A DNA stretch of 64,000 bases from Janibacter melonis (GCF_020567375.1 NZ_JAJBZM010000002.1:62001-126000); one strand, 5' to 3'. Shown: positions 8,243-17,965, numbered from the stretch's first letter. Notes: generated from the sequence alone by a model not told the origin. Made by a program: numbers and translations.

Positions 8243-9615
8243 AGACGATCACGACGATCGCCCCGAAGCGCGGCCGCAACGTCGAGCTGCTGCTCGTCGC
8301 GCTCGCGATCGGCGTCGTCGTCCTCGCGTACATCAACGTCGAGGTGGCGGCCAACGGCTCGGTCCCGCCGGACCTGCTGGCCCACACCGGCATGCTCGCG
8401 GCCATCGCGCTCGTCTTCCACGTCGTGCTGCGCTGGCGCGCGTCGTACGCCGACCCGCTCGTGCTGCCGATCCTCACCCTGCTCAACGGCATCGGCCTGG
8501 TGATGATCCACCGCCTCGACCTGGCGGCCGGGCGGGACTTCAGCGAGGGCTACGCCCTCAAGCAGCTGCAGTGGACGGCCCTGGGCGTGGCCCTCGCCCT
8601 CACCGTGCTCGTCGCCCTGCGCGACCACCGCGTCCTGCGCCGCTACACCTACACCGCCGGCCTGCTCGGCCTCGTGCTGCTCCTCCTGCCGCTGCTGCCG
8701 ATCATCGGTCACGACGTCTACGGCGCGAACATCTGGATCAAGATCGGGCCCTTCACCTTCCAGCCCGCCGAGGTCGCGAAGATCTGCTTCGCCGTCTTCT
8801 TCGCCGGGTACCTCGTGCAGACGCGTGACGTCCTCGCCCTCGCCGGGCGCAAGGTCCTCGGGCTCACCCTGCCGCGCGGGCGCGACCTCGGGCCCATCCT
8901 CGTCGCCTGGGTCGCCTCGGTGCTCGTCCTCGTGCTCGAGACCGACCTCGGCACCTCGCTGCTCCTCTTCGGCCTCTTCGTCTCGATGCTCTACGTCGCG
9001 ACCGAGCGCGTCAGCTGGATCGCGATCGGCCTGAGCCTGGCGGCCTTCGGCGCCTTCGTCGCCTACCGCCTCTTCCCCCACCTGCAGACGCGCGTCCTGT
9101 GCTGGGTCGACCCCTTCAGCGAGGAGGGCACCCGCCAGTGCGGCCAGCTCGTGAGCGGTCTCATGGGGCTGTCCGCGGGCGGGCTGCTCGGCACGGGGCT
9201 CGGTCGCGGGCGGCCGTGGTCGACGCCGCTGCCGGAGACCGACTTCATCTTCAACAGCCTCGGCGAGGAGCTCGGGCTCGTCGGCATCATGGCGATCATC
9301 GCCCTGTACGCGATCCTCGTCGAGCGCGGCCTGCGCTCGGCCATCGGCCTGCGCGACGGCTTCGGCAAGCTGCTCGCGACGGGTCTGGCCTTCACCGTCG
9401 CGCTCCAGGTCTTCGTCGTCGTCGGCGGGGTCACCCGGGTCATCCCGCTCACCGGTCTCACCCTCCCCTTCGTCGCGTACGGCGGGTCCTCGCTCCTCGC
9501 GAACTGGACCCTCGCCGCGATCCTCCTGCGCATCAGCGACCACGCGCGCCGTCCCGAGCCCGAGCTGGACCCGGCGTCGATGGACGCCCCGACCGAGGTG
9601 GTGAGCACCCGATGA
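8230..9615 (+). CDS. rodA: SEDS-family peptidoglycan polymerase (RodA/FtsW)
   Basis: 461-residue polytopic membrane protein of the SEDS family, which polymerises glycan strands from lipid II with a partner class B PBP. About ten or more hydrophobic segments are seen, with the family stretches QPAEVAKI in the middle and VTRVIPLTGLTLPF near the C-terminus. RodA rather than FtsW is inferred from its place between pstP and pbpA. The GTG start at 8230 lies inside the pstP 3' end and the stop overlaps pbpA by ATGA, so it is tightly coupled. Confidence 0.92.
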   Translation: MRSLKTITTIAPKRGRNVELLLVALAIGVVVLAYINVEVAANGSVPPDLLAHTGMLAAIALVFHVVLRWRASYADPLVLPILTLLNGIGLVMIHRLDLAAGRDFSEGYALKQLQWTALGVALALTVLVALRDHRVLRRYTYTAGLLGLVLLLLPLLPIIGHDVYGANIWIKIGPFTFQPAEVAKICFAVFFAGYLVQTRDVLALAGRKVLGLTLPRGRDLGPILVAWVASVLVLVLETDLGTSLLLFGLFVSMLYVATERVSWIAIGLSLAAFGAFVAYRLFPHLQTRVLCWVDPFSEEGTRQCGQLVSGLMGLSAGGLLGTGLGRGRPWSTPLPETDFIFNSLGEELGLVGIMAIIALYAILVERGLRSAIGLRDGFGKLLATGLAFTVALQVFVVVGGVTRVIPLTGLTLPFVAYGGSSLLANWTLAAILLRISDHARRPEPELDPASMDAPTEVVSTR

Positions 9616-11066
9616 ACGAGCCCATCCGACGCCTCTCGATGCTCGCGGCGCTGCTCTTCACCGCGCTGCTCGTCTCCTCGACCTGGCTGCAGGTCGTCGG
9701 GGCCGAGGCAATCAACGACCGCCCCGACAACCGCCGCACCGCGCTGAAGAACTACGGCCAGGAGCGCGGCCAGATCCTCCTCGGCGGTCAGCCGATCGCG
9801 CGCTCGGTGCCCTCCGACGACGAGCTGCAGTGGCAGCGCGTCTACGCCTCGCCCGAGACCTACGCGCACATCACCGGCTACTACTCCTTCGAGTACGGCG
9901 CCGGCGGCGGGCTCGAGGGCGCCGCGAACTCCCTGCTCAGCGGCACCGACGACACGCTCTTCTACGGCCGGGTCTCCGACATCCTCTCCGGCAAGGCCTC
10001 GAAGGGGGCCTCGCTCGAGCTGACCATCGACCCGCAGGCCCAGCGGGCCGCGAAGGAGGCGCTCGGCGACCAGCGCGGCGCCGTCGTCGCCATGGACCCG
10101 CGCACCGGGGCGATCCTCGCGATGTACTCCTCGCCGACGTACAGCCCGACCCCGCTCGTCAGCCACGAGCAGGGCACGGCGGCCAAGGCGTGGGAGAGCC
10201 TCAACGCCGACTCCTCCCGCCCCCTGGTCAACCGCGCCATCGGCGGCAACCTCTACCCGCCCGGGTCGGTCTTCAAGGTCGTCACCGCGGCCGCCGCCAT
10301 CGAGTCCGGCGACTACGACGAGAGCTCGTCGATCCCCGGGCCCGCGGTCCTCGACCTGCCCCAGACCGACGTCGGCCTGCCCAACAGCCACCCCGGCGCG
10401 TGCGGCCCGAACGACCGCGTCACCCTCGCCGTGGCGATGCAGGACTCGTGCAACACCGCCTTCGGCTGGCTGGGCATGGAGCTCGGCGGCGACACCGTCG
10501 GCGACCAGGCGAGCAAGTTCGGCTTCGGCGACAAGCTCGAGATCCCCATGGACGTCACGCCCTCGACCTTCCCCACCGGGCTCAACCCGCCGCAGGAGGC
10601 GCAGTCGGCCATCGGCCAGTACGACGTGCGCGTCACGCCCCTGCAGGTCGCGATGATGAGCTCGGCGGTCGCCAACGACGGGGTCGTCATGCGCCCCTAC
10701 GTCGTCGAGCGGGTCCAGGGCGACGACCTCTCGGTCATCTCCGACACCAAGCCCGAGCAGCTCTCGCGGGCGATCGACCCGGAGACCGCCACCGAGCTCA
10801 CCGACATGATGAAGCTCGTCGTCGAGCGCGGCACCGGCACCCAGGCCGCGGTCCCCGGCACGAGCGTCGCCGGCAAGACCGGGACCGCCGAGCACGCCGA
10901 GGGCGCGGCCCCGCACGCGTGGTTCACCGGCTTCGCCCCCGCGGACAACCCCAAGGTCGCGGTCGCGGTCGTCGTCGAGGACGGCGGCCGGGCGGGCAAC
11001 GAGGCGTACGGCGGCTCGGTCGCCGGGCCGATCAGCGCCGCGGTGATGAAGGCGGTGCTCGAGTGA
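9612..11066 (+). CDS. pbpA: Class B penicillin-binding protein PbpA
   Basis: 484-residue transpeptidase with an N-terminal membrane anchor (about 10-27). Catalytic motifs are present: SVFK (S219, K222), SCN (279-281) and KTG (422-424). It cross-links peptidoglycan as the partner of the preceding SEDS polymerase. The start at 9612 overlaps the rodA stop by ATGA; longer open frame upstream is discarded because it lies inside rodA. The family dimerisation region between anchor and catalytic domain is short, as usual for actinobacterial PbpA. Confidence 0.94.
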   Translation: MNEPIRRLSMLAALLFTALLVSSTWLQVVGAEAINDRPDNRRTALKNYGQERGQILLGGQPIARSVPSDDELQWQRVYASPETYAHITGYYSFEYGAGGGLEGAANSLLSGTDDTLFYGRVSDILSGKASKGASLELTIDPQAQRAAKEALGDQRGAVVAMDPRTGAILAMYSSPTYSPTPLVSHEQGTAAKAWESLNADSSRPLVNRAIGGNLYPPGSVFKVVTAAAAIESGDYDESSSIPGPAVLDLPQTDVGLPNSHPGACGPNDRVTLAVAMQDSCNTAFGWLGMELGGDTVGDQASKFGFGDKLEIPMDVTPSTFPTGLNPPQEAQSAIGQYDVRVTPLQVAMMSSAVANDGVVMRPYVVERVQGDDLSVISDTKPEQLSRAIDPETATELTDMMKLVVERGTGTQAAVPGTSVAGKTGTAEHAEGAAPHAWFTGFAPADNPKVAVAVVVEDGGRAGNEAYGGSVAGPISAAVMKAVLE

Positions 11067-11133
11067 GCGCTGGACCCCTGACCAGGTCAGACGTCGTGTC
11101 GGCCACAATGGCGGCACAGGAAGAGAGGACGTC

Positions 11134-13065
11134 GTGACGACAAGCACCCCCCGGCTGCTCGGAGGACGGTACGAGCTCGGCGAGCTCATCGGTCGAGGCG
11201 GCATGGCCGAGGTCCACCGTGGCTACGACACCCGTCTCGGACGACCCGTGGCGGTGAAGATCCTGCGCAGCGACCACGCGCGCGACACCTCCTTCCTCCA
11301 CCGCTTCCGCCGCGAGGCCCAGTCGGTCGCCGGGCTCAACCACCGCTCGATCGTCGCGGTCTACGACTCCGGCGAGGACCGCACGACCGAGTCCGGCGGC
11401 GCCGGCCTGTCCGTGCCGTACATCGTCATGGAGCTCGTCGAGGGCCAGACCCTGCGCGAGGTCCTCAACGACCAGGGCCCGCTCGCACCGGCCGAGGCCG
11501 CACGGATCTGCGAGGGCGTCCTCGACGCGCTGTCCTACAGCCACCGCATGGGCATCGTCCACCGCGACATCAAGCCCGGCAACGTCATGCTCACCGCCGA
11601 CGGCACGGTCAAGGTCATGGACTTCGGCATCGCCCGCGCGGTCGCCGACACCCAGGCCACGATGACGCAGACCGCAGCCGTCATCGGCACGGCGCAGTAC
11701 GTCTCGCCCGAGCAGGCCCGGGGCGAGACCGTCGACAACCGTAGTGACGTCTACTCCGTCGGCTGCCTGCTCTTCGAGCTCATGACCGGGACGACGCCGT
11801 ACACCGGCGAGCCGATCAGCCTCACCTACCAGCACGTCAACGCGCCGATCCCGCTGCCGAGCTCGCTCGAGCCCACGGTGTCGAGCGATCTCGACGCCGT
11901 CGTCGCCGCCGCGCTCACCAAGGACCGCGACGAGCGCTACCAGGACGCCTCGGACATGGCCGACGACCTGCGCGCCGTCCGCGCCGGCCGTCCGGTGAGC
12001 GAGCTCGCGCAGGGTGCCCTCGCGGCCGTCGCGGGCGCCGGCGCGCTCGAGGCCGACCCCACGGTCGCCCTCGCAGCGGCCGCCCCGGCGCAGCACCTCG
12101 GTGACACCTCGACCTTCCGCCCGATCCAGGACCCGCCCACCCCGCTCGAGCCCGAGCGTCGCCGGCGCGGTGGCCTGGGCTGGCTGCTGGCGCTCCTGCT
12201 CCTCATCCCCGTCGCCGCCCTCGGGTGGTACGTCTGGGACTCCAACCAGCCGCCGGAGATCGTCCGGGTCGCCGCGCCGCAGCTCGTCGGGCTCGACGAG
12301 GACGCGGCGGAGGCGAAGCTCACCGACCTCGGTCTCGACGGTGATCGGGCCGAGGCCAACAACGCGGCCCCCGAGGGCGAGGTCTTCGAGCAGAGCGTGC
12401 CCGAGGGCGAGATGGTCGACGAGGGGTCGACGATCGCCTACACCGTGTCGCAGGGCCCGGAGCAGGCCACCGTGCCCCAGGTCGTCGGTCAGAGCCGCGC
12501 GGATGCCGAGAAGGCGATCCGCGATGCCGGCCTGGAGGTCGGCGACGTCACCTTCGAGGACAGCAACGAGCAGAAGAAGAACCGCGTCATCTCGGTGAGC
12601 CCCGGGCAGTCCGAGCAGGTCGAGGCCGGCAGCACCGTCGACCTCGTCGTGGCCAGCGGTGACGTCCAGCTCCCCGACTTCGTCGGTCAGCCGATCAGCG
12701 ACGCACGACCCGAGATCTTCGCCCTCGGGCTGCTGACCGAGGAGGTCACCGTGCCCTCCGACGAGCCGGCCGGTCAGATCCTCAGTCAGGACCCGGGCGC
12801 CGGGAAGGTCGCCCAGGGCCGCACGGTGAAGATCGAGATCGCCGGGCCCCAGGACAAGACGGAGACGACGACGGTCACCCCGCCGCCGCCCTCGACCTCC
12901 GAGACGACTCCTCCGGAGACGAGCGACCCGAGCACGACGAGCCCGCCGGAGGAGACGACGGACCCGGGCGACGGCGAGGAGGGCGACCAGGGAGACCAGA
13001 CGCCGGGTGGCCCGGCCAGCCCGTCGACGCCGAACCCGCGCTCGACGACGGCGCAGACGCCGTAG
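11134..13065 (+). CDS. pknB: PASTA-domain Ser/Thr protein kinase PknB
   Basis: 643 residues. Kinase domain (about 10-275) with GRGGMAEV glycine loop, VAVKIL lysine, HRDIKPGN catalytic loop and MDFGIARA. A single transmembrane helix (about 346-367) leads to three extracellular PASTA repeats (about 375-570) that bind muropeptides or lipid II, then a Thr/Pro/Ser tail. It phosphorylates growth and envelope proteins; PstP and the FHA proteins are encoded in the same operon. The gene uses GTG. Only one kinase is present here, whereas mycobacteria have pknA and pknB at this place. Confidence 0.94.
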   Translation: MTTSTPRLLGGRYELGELIGRGGMAEVHRGYDTRLGRPVAVKILRSDHARDTSFLHRFRREAQSVAGLNHRSIVAVYDSGEDRTTESGGAGLSVPYIVMELVEGQTLREVLNDQGPLAPAEAARICEGVLDALSYSHRMGIVHRDIKPGNVMLTADGTVKVMDFGIARAVADTQATMTQTAAVIGTAQYVSPEQARGETVDNRSDVYSVGCLLFELMTGTTPYTGEPISLTYQHVNAPIPLPSSLEPTVSSDLDAVVAAALTKDRDERYQDASDMADDLRAVRAGRPVSELAQGALAAVAGAGALEADPTVALAAAAPAQHLGDTSTFRPIQDPPTPLEPERRRRGGLGWLLALLLLIPVAALGWYVWDSNQPPEIVRVAAPQLVGLDEDAAEAKLTDLGLDGDRAEANNAAPEGEVFEQSVPEGEMVDEGSTIAYTVSQGPEQATVPQVVGQSRADAEKAIRDAGLEVGDVTFEDSNEQKKNRVISVSPGQSEQVEAGSTVDLVVASGDVQLPDFVGQPISDARPEIFALGLLTEEVTVPSDEPAGQILSQDPGAGKVAQGRTVKIEIAGPQDKTETTTVTPPPPSTSETTPPETSDPSTTSPPEETTDPGDGEEGDQGDQTPGGPASPSTPNPRSTTAQTP

Positions 13066-13078
13066 CCGGACCCGCCGG

Positions 13079-14158
13079 TCAGGGCGCGGTCGAAGGGGGA
13101 GCCTCGGCTCCCCCTTCGTCGTCCTCCGGGACCTCGGGGCGCGGCCGCTCGAAGCTCACGGAGATCTTCTCGAAGCCCTTGAGCCGCTGCGCCCGGGCCT
13201 GCCCGCGGTAGGCGCGGCGGTCGGCGTCGGTCAGCTCGACGTCGTCGGTGAAGATCGTCAGGAGCGCGCGCGGCCATAGCCGCTCGGCGAGCACGACGTT
13301 GATCTCGACGCACAGGAGGATGACCACGGCGTTGCTGTAGATGAAGATCAGCAGGCCGAGGACGATCGCGAAGACCGAGCTGACGTTGCTCGCGCGGCTG
13401 ACGACCGTGCCGACGTACAGGACGCCGACGTTCTGCAGCAGCAGGAAGAGGACCGAGGCGATGACCGCGCCCGGCAGCACCTGGCGCGGCGTGGGGGCGC
13501 GGGTCGTCGAGATGATGAAGAGGAAGGTGAAGACGCCGGCGTTGAGCACGACTGACCCGAGGTCGACCGCCAGGCTCTGCCAGGCGCCGACGACGAGCCT
13601 GTTCGCCACCTGCGTGAGCACGCTCGTCGCGACGACCGCCAGCCCCGCGGTGAGGATGATCATCAGGCCGCGGGCCCGGGAGAGGAAGGGGTTGGGCCGC
13701 GAGTTGCGCGGGACCATCCACGCGGTGTTCATCGCGTACTGAAGCGCCTGGGCCACGCCGAGCCCGCCGTAGATCGCGGCGACCGAGCCGATGATGACGC
13801 CGAGCGTGCCGCCGCCGAGGGTGCCGGTCTGGCGCAGCTCGTCGCCGACGATCGGGAACTCCGACAGCGCGGAGTCGAGGATGCGCTGCTGCCACTGCGG
13901 GTGCCCCTCGAGGACGATGCCGAGCAGGGTCGACAGGAGCAGCAGCAGGGGGAAGAGCGAGAGGAAGCCGTAGTAGGTGATGAGCGCTGCGAGGTACCCG
14001 CCGAAGTCGTCGAAGAACTTGTAGACCACGGCGATCGGCATGCCGAGGACCGGGTGCTCGCGCTGGAAGCGGTCGACCGGGCCGACCCGGGGCCGCGCGT
14101 CCTCTCCCCCGCCCTGCCCGCTGTCGCTGCCCTGCTGCGTCGTCACCCCCGCGCTCAC
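13079..14158 (-). CDS. YihY/BrkB-family membrane protein
   Basis: 359 residues with about six transmembrane helices and the YihY/virulence-factor-BrkB pattern (VVYKFFDDFGGYLAALITYYGF at the beginning, AIYGGLGVAQALQYAMNTAW in the middle). The family is annotated as inner-membrane proteins of uncertain transport role; it is not an RNase despite old naming. The C-terminal 50 residues are charged and poorly conserved. It converges on pknB with 13 bases between stops. The GTG start at 14158 is 12 bases past the pabA stop, so it is in an operon with pabA. Confidence 0.85.
   Translation of the reverse strand: MSAGVTTQQGSDSGQGGGEDARPRVGPVDRFQREHPVLGMPIAVVYKFFDDFGGYLAALITYYGFLSLFPLLLLLSTLLGIVLEGHPQWQQRILDSALSEFPIVGDELRQTGTLGGGTLGVIIGSVAAIYGGLGVAQALQYAMNTAWMVPRNSRPNPFLSRARGLMIILTAGLAVVATSVLTQVANRLVVGAWQSLAVDLGSVVLNAGVFTFLFIISTTRAPTPRQVLPGAVIASVLFLLLQNVGVLYVGTVVSRASNVSSVFAIVLGLLIFIYSNAVVILLCVEINVVLAERLWPRALLTIFTDDVELTDADRRAYRGQARAQRLKGFEKISVSFERPRPEVPEDDEGGAEAPPSTAP
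13091..13118. terminator. Hairpin built on CGAAGGGGGAGCC, inside the yihY 3' end
   Basis: Left arm 13091-13103, right arm 13106-13118, perfectly complementary. It lies 26 bases past the pknB stop and within the last codons of the convergent yihY gene, so it probably ends pknB transcription. Confidence 0.65.
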
Positions 14159-14170
14159 GGTCGGTGCGCC

Positions 14171-14827
14171 CTAGCCCGCGGCGACCATGCGGGCGACGCC
14201 CTCGGCGTCGCGCACGAGGGGGCTCAGCCCCTCGGAGCGGGCGACCGCGCCGTCGTCGCCGAGCAGCTCGAGCCAGTTGGCGAGGATGCGGTGACCGCCC
14301 TGGGTGAGGACGGACTCGGGGTGGAACTGCACGCCGTGCAGGGGCAGGTCGCGGTGGTGCGCGGCCATGACGATGCCGCTCGCGGTGCGGCCGTTGGGCA
14401 CGAGCGTGTCGGGGATCGTCTCGGGCTCGATCGTCAGCGAGTGGTAGCGGGTGGCGGTGAAGGGCTCGGGCAGCCCGGCGAGGACGCCGGTGCCGTCGTG
14501 CTCGACCTGGCTCGTCTTGCCGTGGAGCAGCTCGGGCGCGCGACCGACGGTCGCGCCGCACACCACGCCGAGGGCCTGGTGGCCCAGGCACACGCCGAGC
14601 ATCGGCTGGGCGCGCTCGGCGCAGGCCTCGATCATCGCCATGGAGACGCCGGCCTGCTCAGGGGTGCCGGGCCCCGGCGAGATGAGCACGCCGTCGAAGT
14701 CGGCGCCGTCGGCGGGGCTCACGGCGTCGTTGCGCACGACGGTCGTCTGCGCGCCGAGCTGCTGGAGGTAGCCGACGATGGTGAAGACGAAGCTGTCGTA
14801 GTTGTCGACGACGAGGACGGTGCTCAC
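14171..14827 (-). CDS. pabA: Class I glutamine amidotransferase, anthranilate/aminodeoxychorismate synthase component II
   Basis: 218 residues. Triad residues are visible: Cys80 in GVCLGHQ, His169 and Glu171 in QFHPES; N-terminal DNYDSF is typical of the TrpG/PabA family. It supplies ammonia from glutamine to a chorismate-using synthase for folate or tryptophan. No component I gene is adjacent. The location next to crgA, DUF881 and pknB is the standard actinobacterial pabA locus. TrpG cannot be excluded from sequence alone. Confidence 0.9.
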   Translation of the reverse strand: MSTVLVVDNYDSFVFTIVGYLQQLGAQTTVVRNDAVSPADGADFDGVLISPGPGTPEQAGVSMAMIEACAERAQPMLGVCLGHQALGVVCGATVGRAPELLHGKTSQVEHDGTGVLAGLPEPFTATRYHSLTIEPETIPDTLVPNGRTASGIVMAAHHRDLPLHGVQFHPESVLTQGGHRILANWLELLGDDGAVARSEGLSPLVRDAEGVARMVAAG

Positions 14828-14846
14828 ACGTGCAGTATGCCTGCGA

Positions 14847-15635
14847 TCAGCGCGCAGCCCGGGCGTGCGCCAGCTGGCTCTGCCCGGCGTAGGCGGGCAG
14901 CGTCGTCTCCTCGCTCGACGTCACCTCGTAGCCCAGCCCGATCTGGTCGACGTACTCGCGGTAGATGCTCACCGTCGGGTCCTCGTCGAGCGAGGCCCGC
15001 AGGGCGTCGCGGTCGCCGATCGCGGTGATGACGAAGGGGGGCGAGTACACCCGGCCCTGGAGGATGAGGGTGTTGCCGACGCAGCGCACGGCGCTCGTGG
15101 AGATGATCCGCTGGTCCTGGATCATCATCGCCTCGGCCCCGCCACGCCACAGCGCGTTGACCACGCCCTGCACGTCCTGCTGGTGCACGACGACGTCGTC
15201 GACGTCGAAGCCCTCGGGGATCTGGTCGGCGTCCAGCGGCGCGTCGTCGAGGCTCACCGAGACCGACGGCCCGCGGACCTCCTCGAAGCCGGCCTTCGGC
15301 GCGGCGTTGGCCGTGTCGCGGCTGATCCGGTCGATCTCCTGGTTGCCCGGCGAGCGCTCCTTGGTCAGCGCGGTGACGGTCGTGCGCAGCTCCTCGGCGC
15401 GCCGGGCCTTCACGGCGTTGTCGTGGGTGCGCTCACGGATGAGCGCGGGAAGCGTCGTCACCTCGGAGCGGAGGTCTCCGCCGCGCGCGGTCGTGCCCGA
15501 GACGGAGAAGAGCAGCCCGGCGCACAGGGCGATGACGGGCACTCCCGCCGACCACCGGGTGGGCCGGTGGTCGAGATACCAGCGCACCAGTCGACGCGGT
15601 CCGTGCGGACGGGTCGGGGCCTCGTGCTCCCCCAT
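14847..15635 (-). CDS. DUF881 family envelope protein
   Basis: 262 residues with a cytosolic basic N-terminus, one transmembrane helix (VPVIALCAGLLFSVSG) and an extracytoplasmic DUF881 domain with a coiled region (about 60-110) followed by the conserved FVITAIGD and VEMI-like segments. Function unknown; the family is linked to division genes crgA and pabA in actinobacteria. I chose the ATG at 15635, which has GGGAGG eight bases upstream; a GTG at 15644 in frame is possible. crgA is divergent, about 100 bases away. Confidence 0.82.
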   Translation of the reverse strand: MGEHEAPTRPHGPRRLVRWYLDHRPTRWSAGVPVIALCAGLLFSVSGTTARGGDLRSEVTTLPALIRERTHDNAVKARRAEELRTTVTALTKERSPGNQEIDRISRDTANAAPKAGFEEVRGPSVSVSLDDAPLDADQIPEGFDVDDVVVHQQDVQGVVNALWRGGAEAMMIQDQRIISTSAVRCVGNTLILQGRVYSPPFVITAIGDRDALRASLDEDPTVSIYREYVDQIGLGYEVTSSEETTLPAYAGQSQLAHARAAR

Positions 15636-15733
15636 GGCGGGCACCTCCCTTCGTCACCGGTGCTCAGACCTCTACGCTAAGGCACTGACCCGGCGCGTCC
15701 GCGCGCCTCCCCGTGACGAGGAGCACTGACGAC

Positions 15734-16084
15734 GTGGCGCCGTCGAAGAAGAACGAGGACGAGCTCGAGCAGACCGAGAAGGTCGCGAGCACCAGCACGA
15801 GCGCGGGCAGGCGCTCGGGCGACCCCCGGCGCCGCGCGGAGGCGGAGGCGGAGGCCGACAAGCCCGTCAAGGCCAAGCGCGAGAAGGTCAAGGCGCAGAA
15901 GATCGGCAACCCCAGCTGGTACGTGCCGGTGATGCTCGGCCTGATGATCCTCGGGCTCATCTGGGTGGTCACCTTCTACATCACCCAGCAGGAGTACCCC
16001 GTCGCCGCGTGGGGCCAGTGGAACCTCGGCGCCGGCTTCGCGCTGATGATGGCGGGCTTCGTCATGACGACCCGCTGGAAGTAG
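15734..16084 (+). CDS. crgA: Cell division protein CrgA
   Basis: 116 residues: a long Lys/Glu/Ala-rich cytosolic N-terminus and two transmembrane helices at the C-terminus (about 60-105) with the family motif NPSWYVPVMLGLM before the first helix. CrgA recruits division and peptidoglycan proteins to the septum. GTG at 15734 is chosen because GAGGAG precedes it by about 10 bases; a GTG at 15713 would add seven residues. Confidence 0.9.
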   Translation: MAPSKKNEDELEQTEKVASTSTSAGRRSGDPRRRAEAEAEADKPVKAKREKVKAQKIGNPSWYVPVMLGLMILGLIWVVTFYITQQEYPVAAWGQWNLGAGFALMMAGFVMTTRWK

Positions 16085-16413
16085 CCCCGGCCGCCTCAGC
16101 TTTCCCGCCCAGGGCGGGAACATTCGACCTCGGGCAAGAACATTTCTTTCCCGAGGTCGAGCTTTCCCGCCCAGGGCGGGAAAGCTGGGACTGGCGCACC
16201 GCCCGATCGTCTCGTCTGGCCCTCTCTAGCATTCGCGCTAGAGGGGGCCAGATGCGTTCATCGACAGGTCGCGACGTCCCCGCCACCCACAGCCCTGTGG
16301 ACAACTCCACCCGGCCTGTGTGTGGAGATCGGGGTTTGTCCACAGGCTTGTGCACACCTGGGGATGAATGACACGCGTGTAACACGGGCGAAGGGGGACC
16401 CGGCCCGCCGGCG
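16085..16413. repeat. Intergenic palindrome cluster between crgA and the rhomboid gene
   Basis: A 22-base element, itself palindromic (AGCTTTCCCGCCCAGGGCGG plus two bases), occurs at 16098-16119 and again at 16160-16181. Between the copies, CGACCTCGGG (16125-16134) and CCCGAGGTCG (16150-16159) form an inverted repeat. A separate 16-bp hairpin follows at 16215-16252 with a single G-T pair and loop ATTCGC. No gene is visible. The hairpin may end crgA transcription; the nested element looks like a mobile or REP-type palindrome. Confidence 0.7.
16296..16356. promoter_or_regulatory. Cluster of three DnaA boxes outside oriC
   Basis: TGTGGACAA at 16296-16304 and TTGTCCACA at 16336-16344 match the actinobacterial DnaA box exactly; TTGTGCACA at 16348-16356 differs at one base. 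They lie upstream of the minus-strand rhomboid gene, some 41 kb from oriC. Titration of DnaA or DnaA control of the neighbouring genes is possible. Confidence 0.6.
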
Positions 16414-17277
16414 TCAGGCGATGGGGATGACGACGGCCGGCGCGAGGACGACGTACTTGACGACGAAGAGCGCAAGAGTCAGGCCCGCGACGGCGCCGAG
16501 GGTGCCCCACGCGATGGCCGGTGCGCGGCGCTGACGGGCGAGCGCGAAGCCGGCCGCGATGGCAGCACCGGCGACGAGCCCGCCGAGGTGGGCCTGCCAG
16601 GCGACGTTGGGGATGACGAAGCCGAGGACGGCGTTGATGGCGATCGTGCCGACCATCGCCGAGCTGTCCCGGCCGAGGTGGCGCTGCAGCACGACGAGCG
16701 CGCCGAAGAGGCCGAATACCGCGCCGGACGCGCCGACGACGCCCTGGGTGGAGCCGACCGGCTGGAAGAGCAGGTAGGTCACCGAGCCCGCGAGCGCGGA
16801 GACGAGGTAGAGCCCGAGGAAGCGGGCGCGCCCGAGCAGGCCCTCGAGGTAGGGCCCGACGAACCACAGCGCCATCATGTTGAAGACGATGTGGAAGATC
16901 TGCGACGGCGAGTGCAGGAAGGCCGAGGTCAGCAGGCGCCACGGCTGGTCGACGGCGAGGAAGGCCGCGAGCGCGCCCTCGCCGTAGACCTGCGGGGTCG
17001 CGAGCTCGCCGAGGTAGACGAGCACGCAGATCGCGACGATCGCCCGGGTGAGGTAGGGGGTGTCGCTGCGCGAGGCCCGGCCGCCGAGCGGCGTGAGCGT
17101 CGGTCGGTCGGCACGGGCGGCCTCGCGCACGCAGTCGACGCACTGCACGCCGACCGCAGCGGGGCGCTGGCAGTCCGAGCACGCCGGCCTGCCGCACCGC
17201 TGGCAGCGGACGTAGCTGACCCGGTCAGGGTGACGGGGGCAGGTCGGCGGGGGCCCGGAGAGGGGCTGCTCGGACAT
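16414..17277 (-). CDS. Rhomboid family intramembrane serine protease
   Basis: 287 residues. The N-terminus has a small cysteine-rich zinc-ribbon/B-box-like region (C13, C25, C28, C33, C36, C46, C49) before six or seven membrane helices. The catalytic pair is Ser184 in VGASGAVFG and His230 in WQAHLGGLVAG; HIVFNMMALW is the conserved oxyanion/His-Asn helix. It cleaves transmembrane substrates within the bilayer; substrates unknown. Position next to crgA and the cyclophilin gene is conserved in actinobacteria. Confidence 0.9.
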   Translation of the reverse strand: MSEQPLSGPPPTCPRHPDRVSYVRCQRCGRPACSDCQRPAAVGVQCVDCVREAARADRPTLTPLGGRASRSDTPYLTRAIVAICVLVYLGELATPQVYGEGALAAFLAVDQPWRLLTSAFLHSPSQIFHIVFNMMALWFVGPYLEGLLGRARFLGLYLVSALAGSVTYLLFQPVGSTQGVVGASGAVFGLFGALVVLQRHLGRDSSAMVGTIAINAVLGFVIPNVAWQAHLGGLVAGAAIAAGFALARQRRAPAIAWGTLGAVAGLTLALFVVKYVVLAPAVVIPIA

Positions 17278-17301
17278 GCGCAGCGCGAAGGGGGAGAGTC
17301 G

Positions 17302-17820
<519 letters not shown>

Positions 17821-17965
17821 GTGGCGAGTTTGGCACAGCGACCCGTGCGTGCGGTGAGAGCCCCGGATTCCCTGGACGCCGACGGCGTATCGCCAGGCGA
17901 TCCGGGGCAGGATGGGTCGTAAGCACCACGCACGAAGCACCACCCACGACATTCGAGGAGGACCG

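Noticed and set aside
9099-9611. Upstream extension of pbpA
   Set aside because: It overlaps rodA completely; the ATG at 9612 overlaps the rodA stop as ATGA.
16296-16356. A second replication origin
   Set aside because: Only three boxes, no AT-rich unwinding element and the true oriC lies between dnaA and dnaN.
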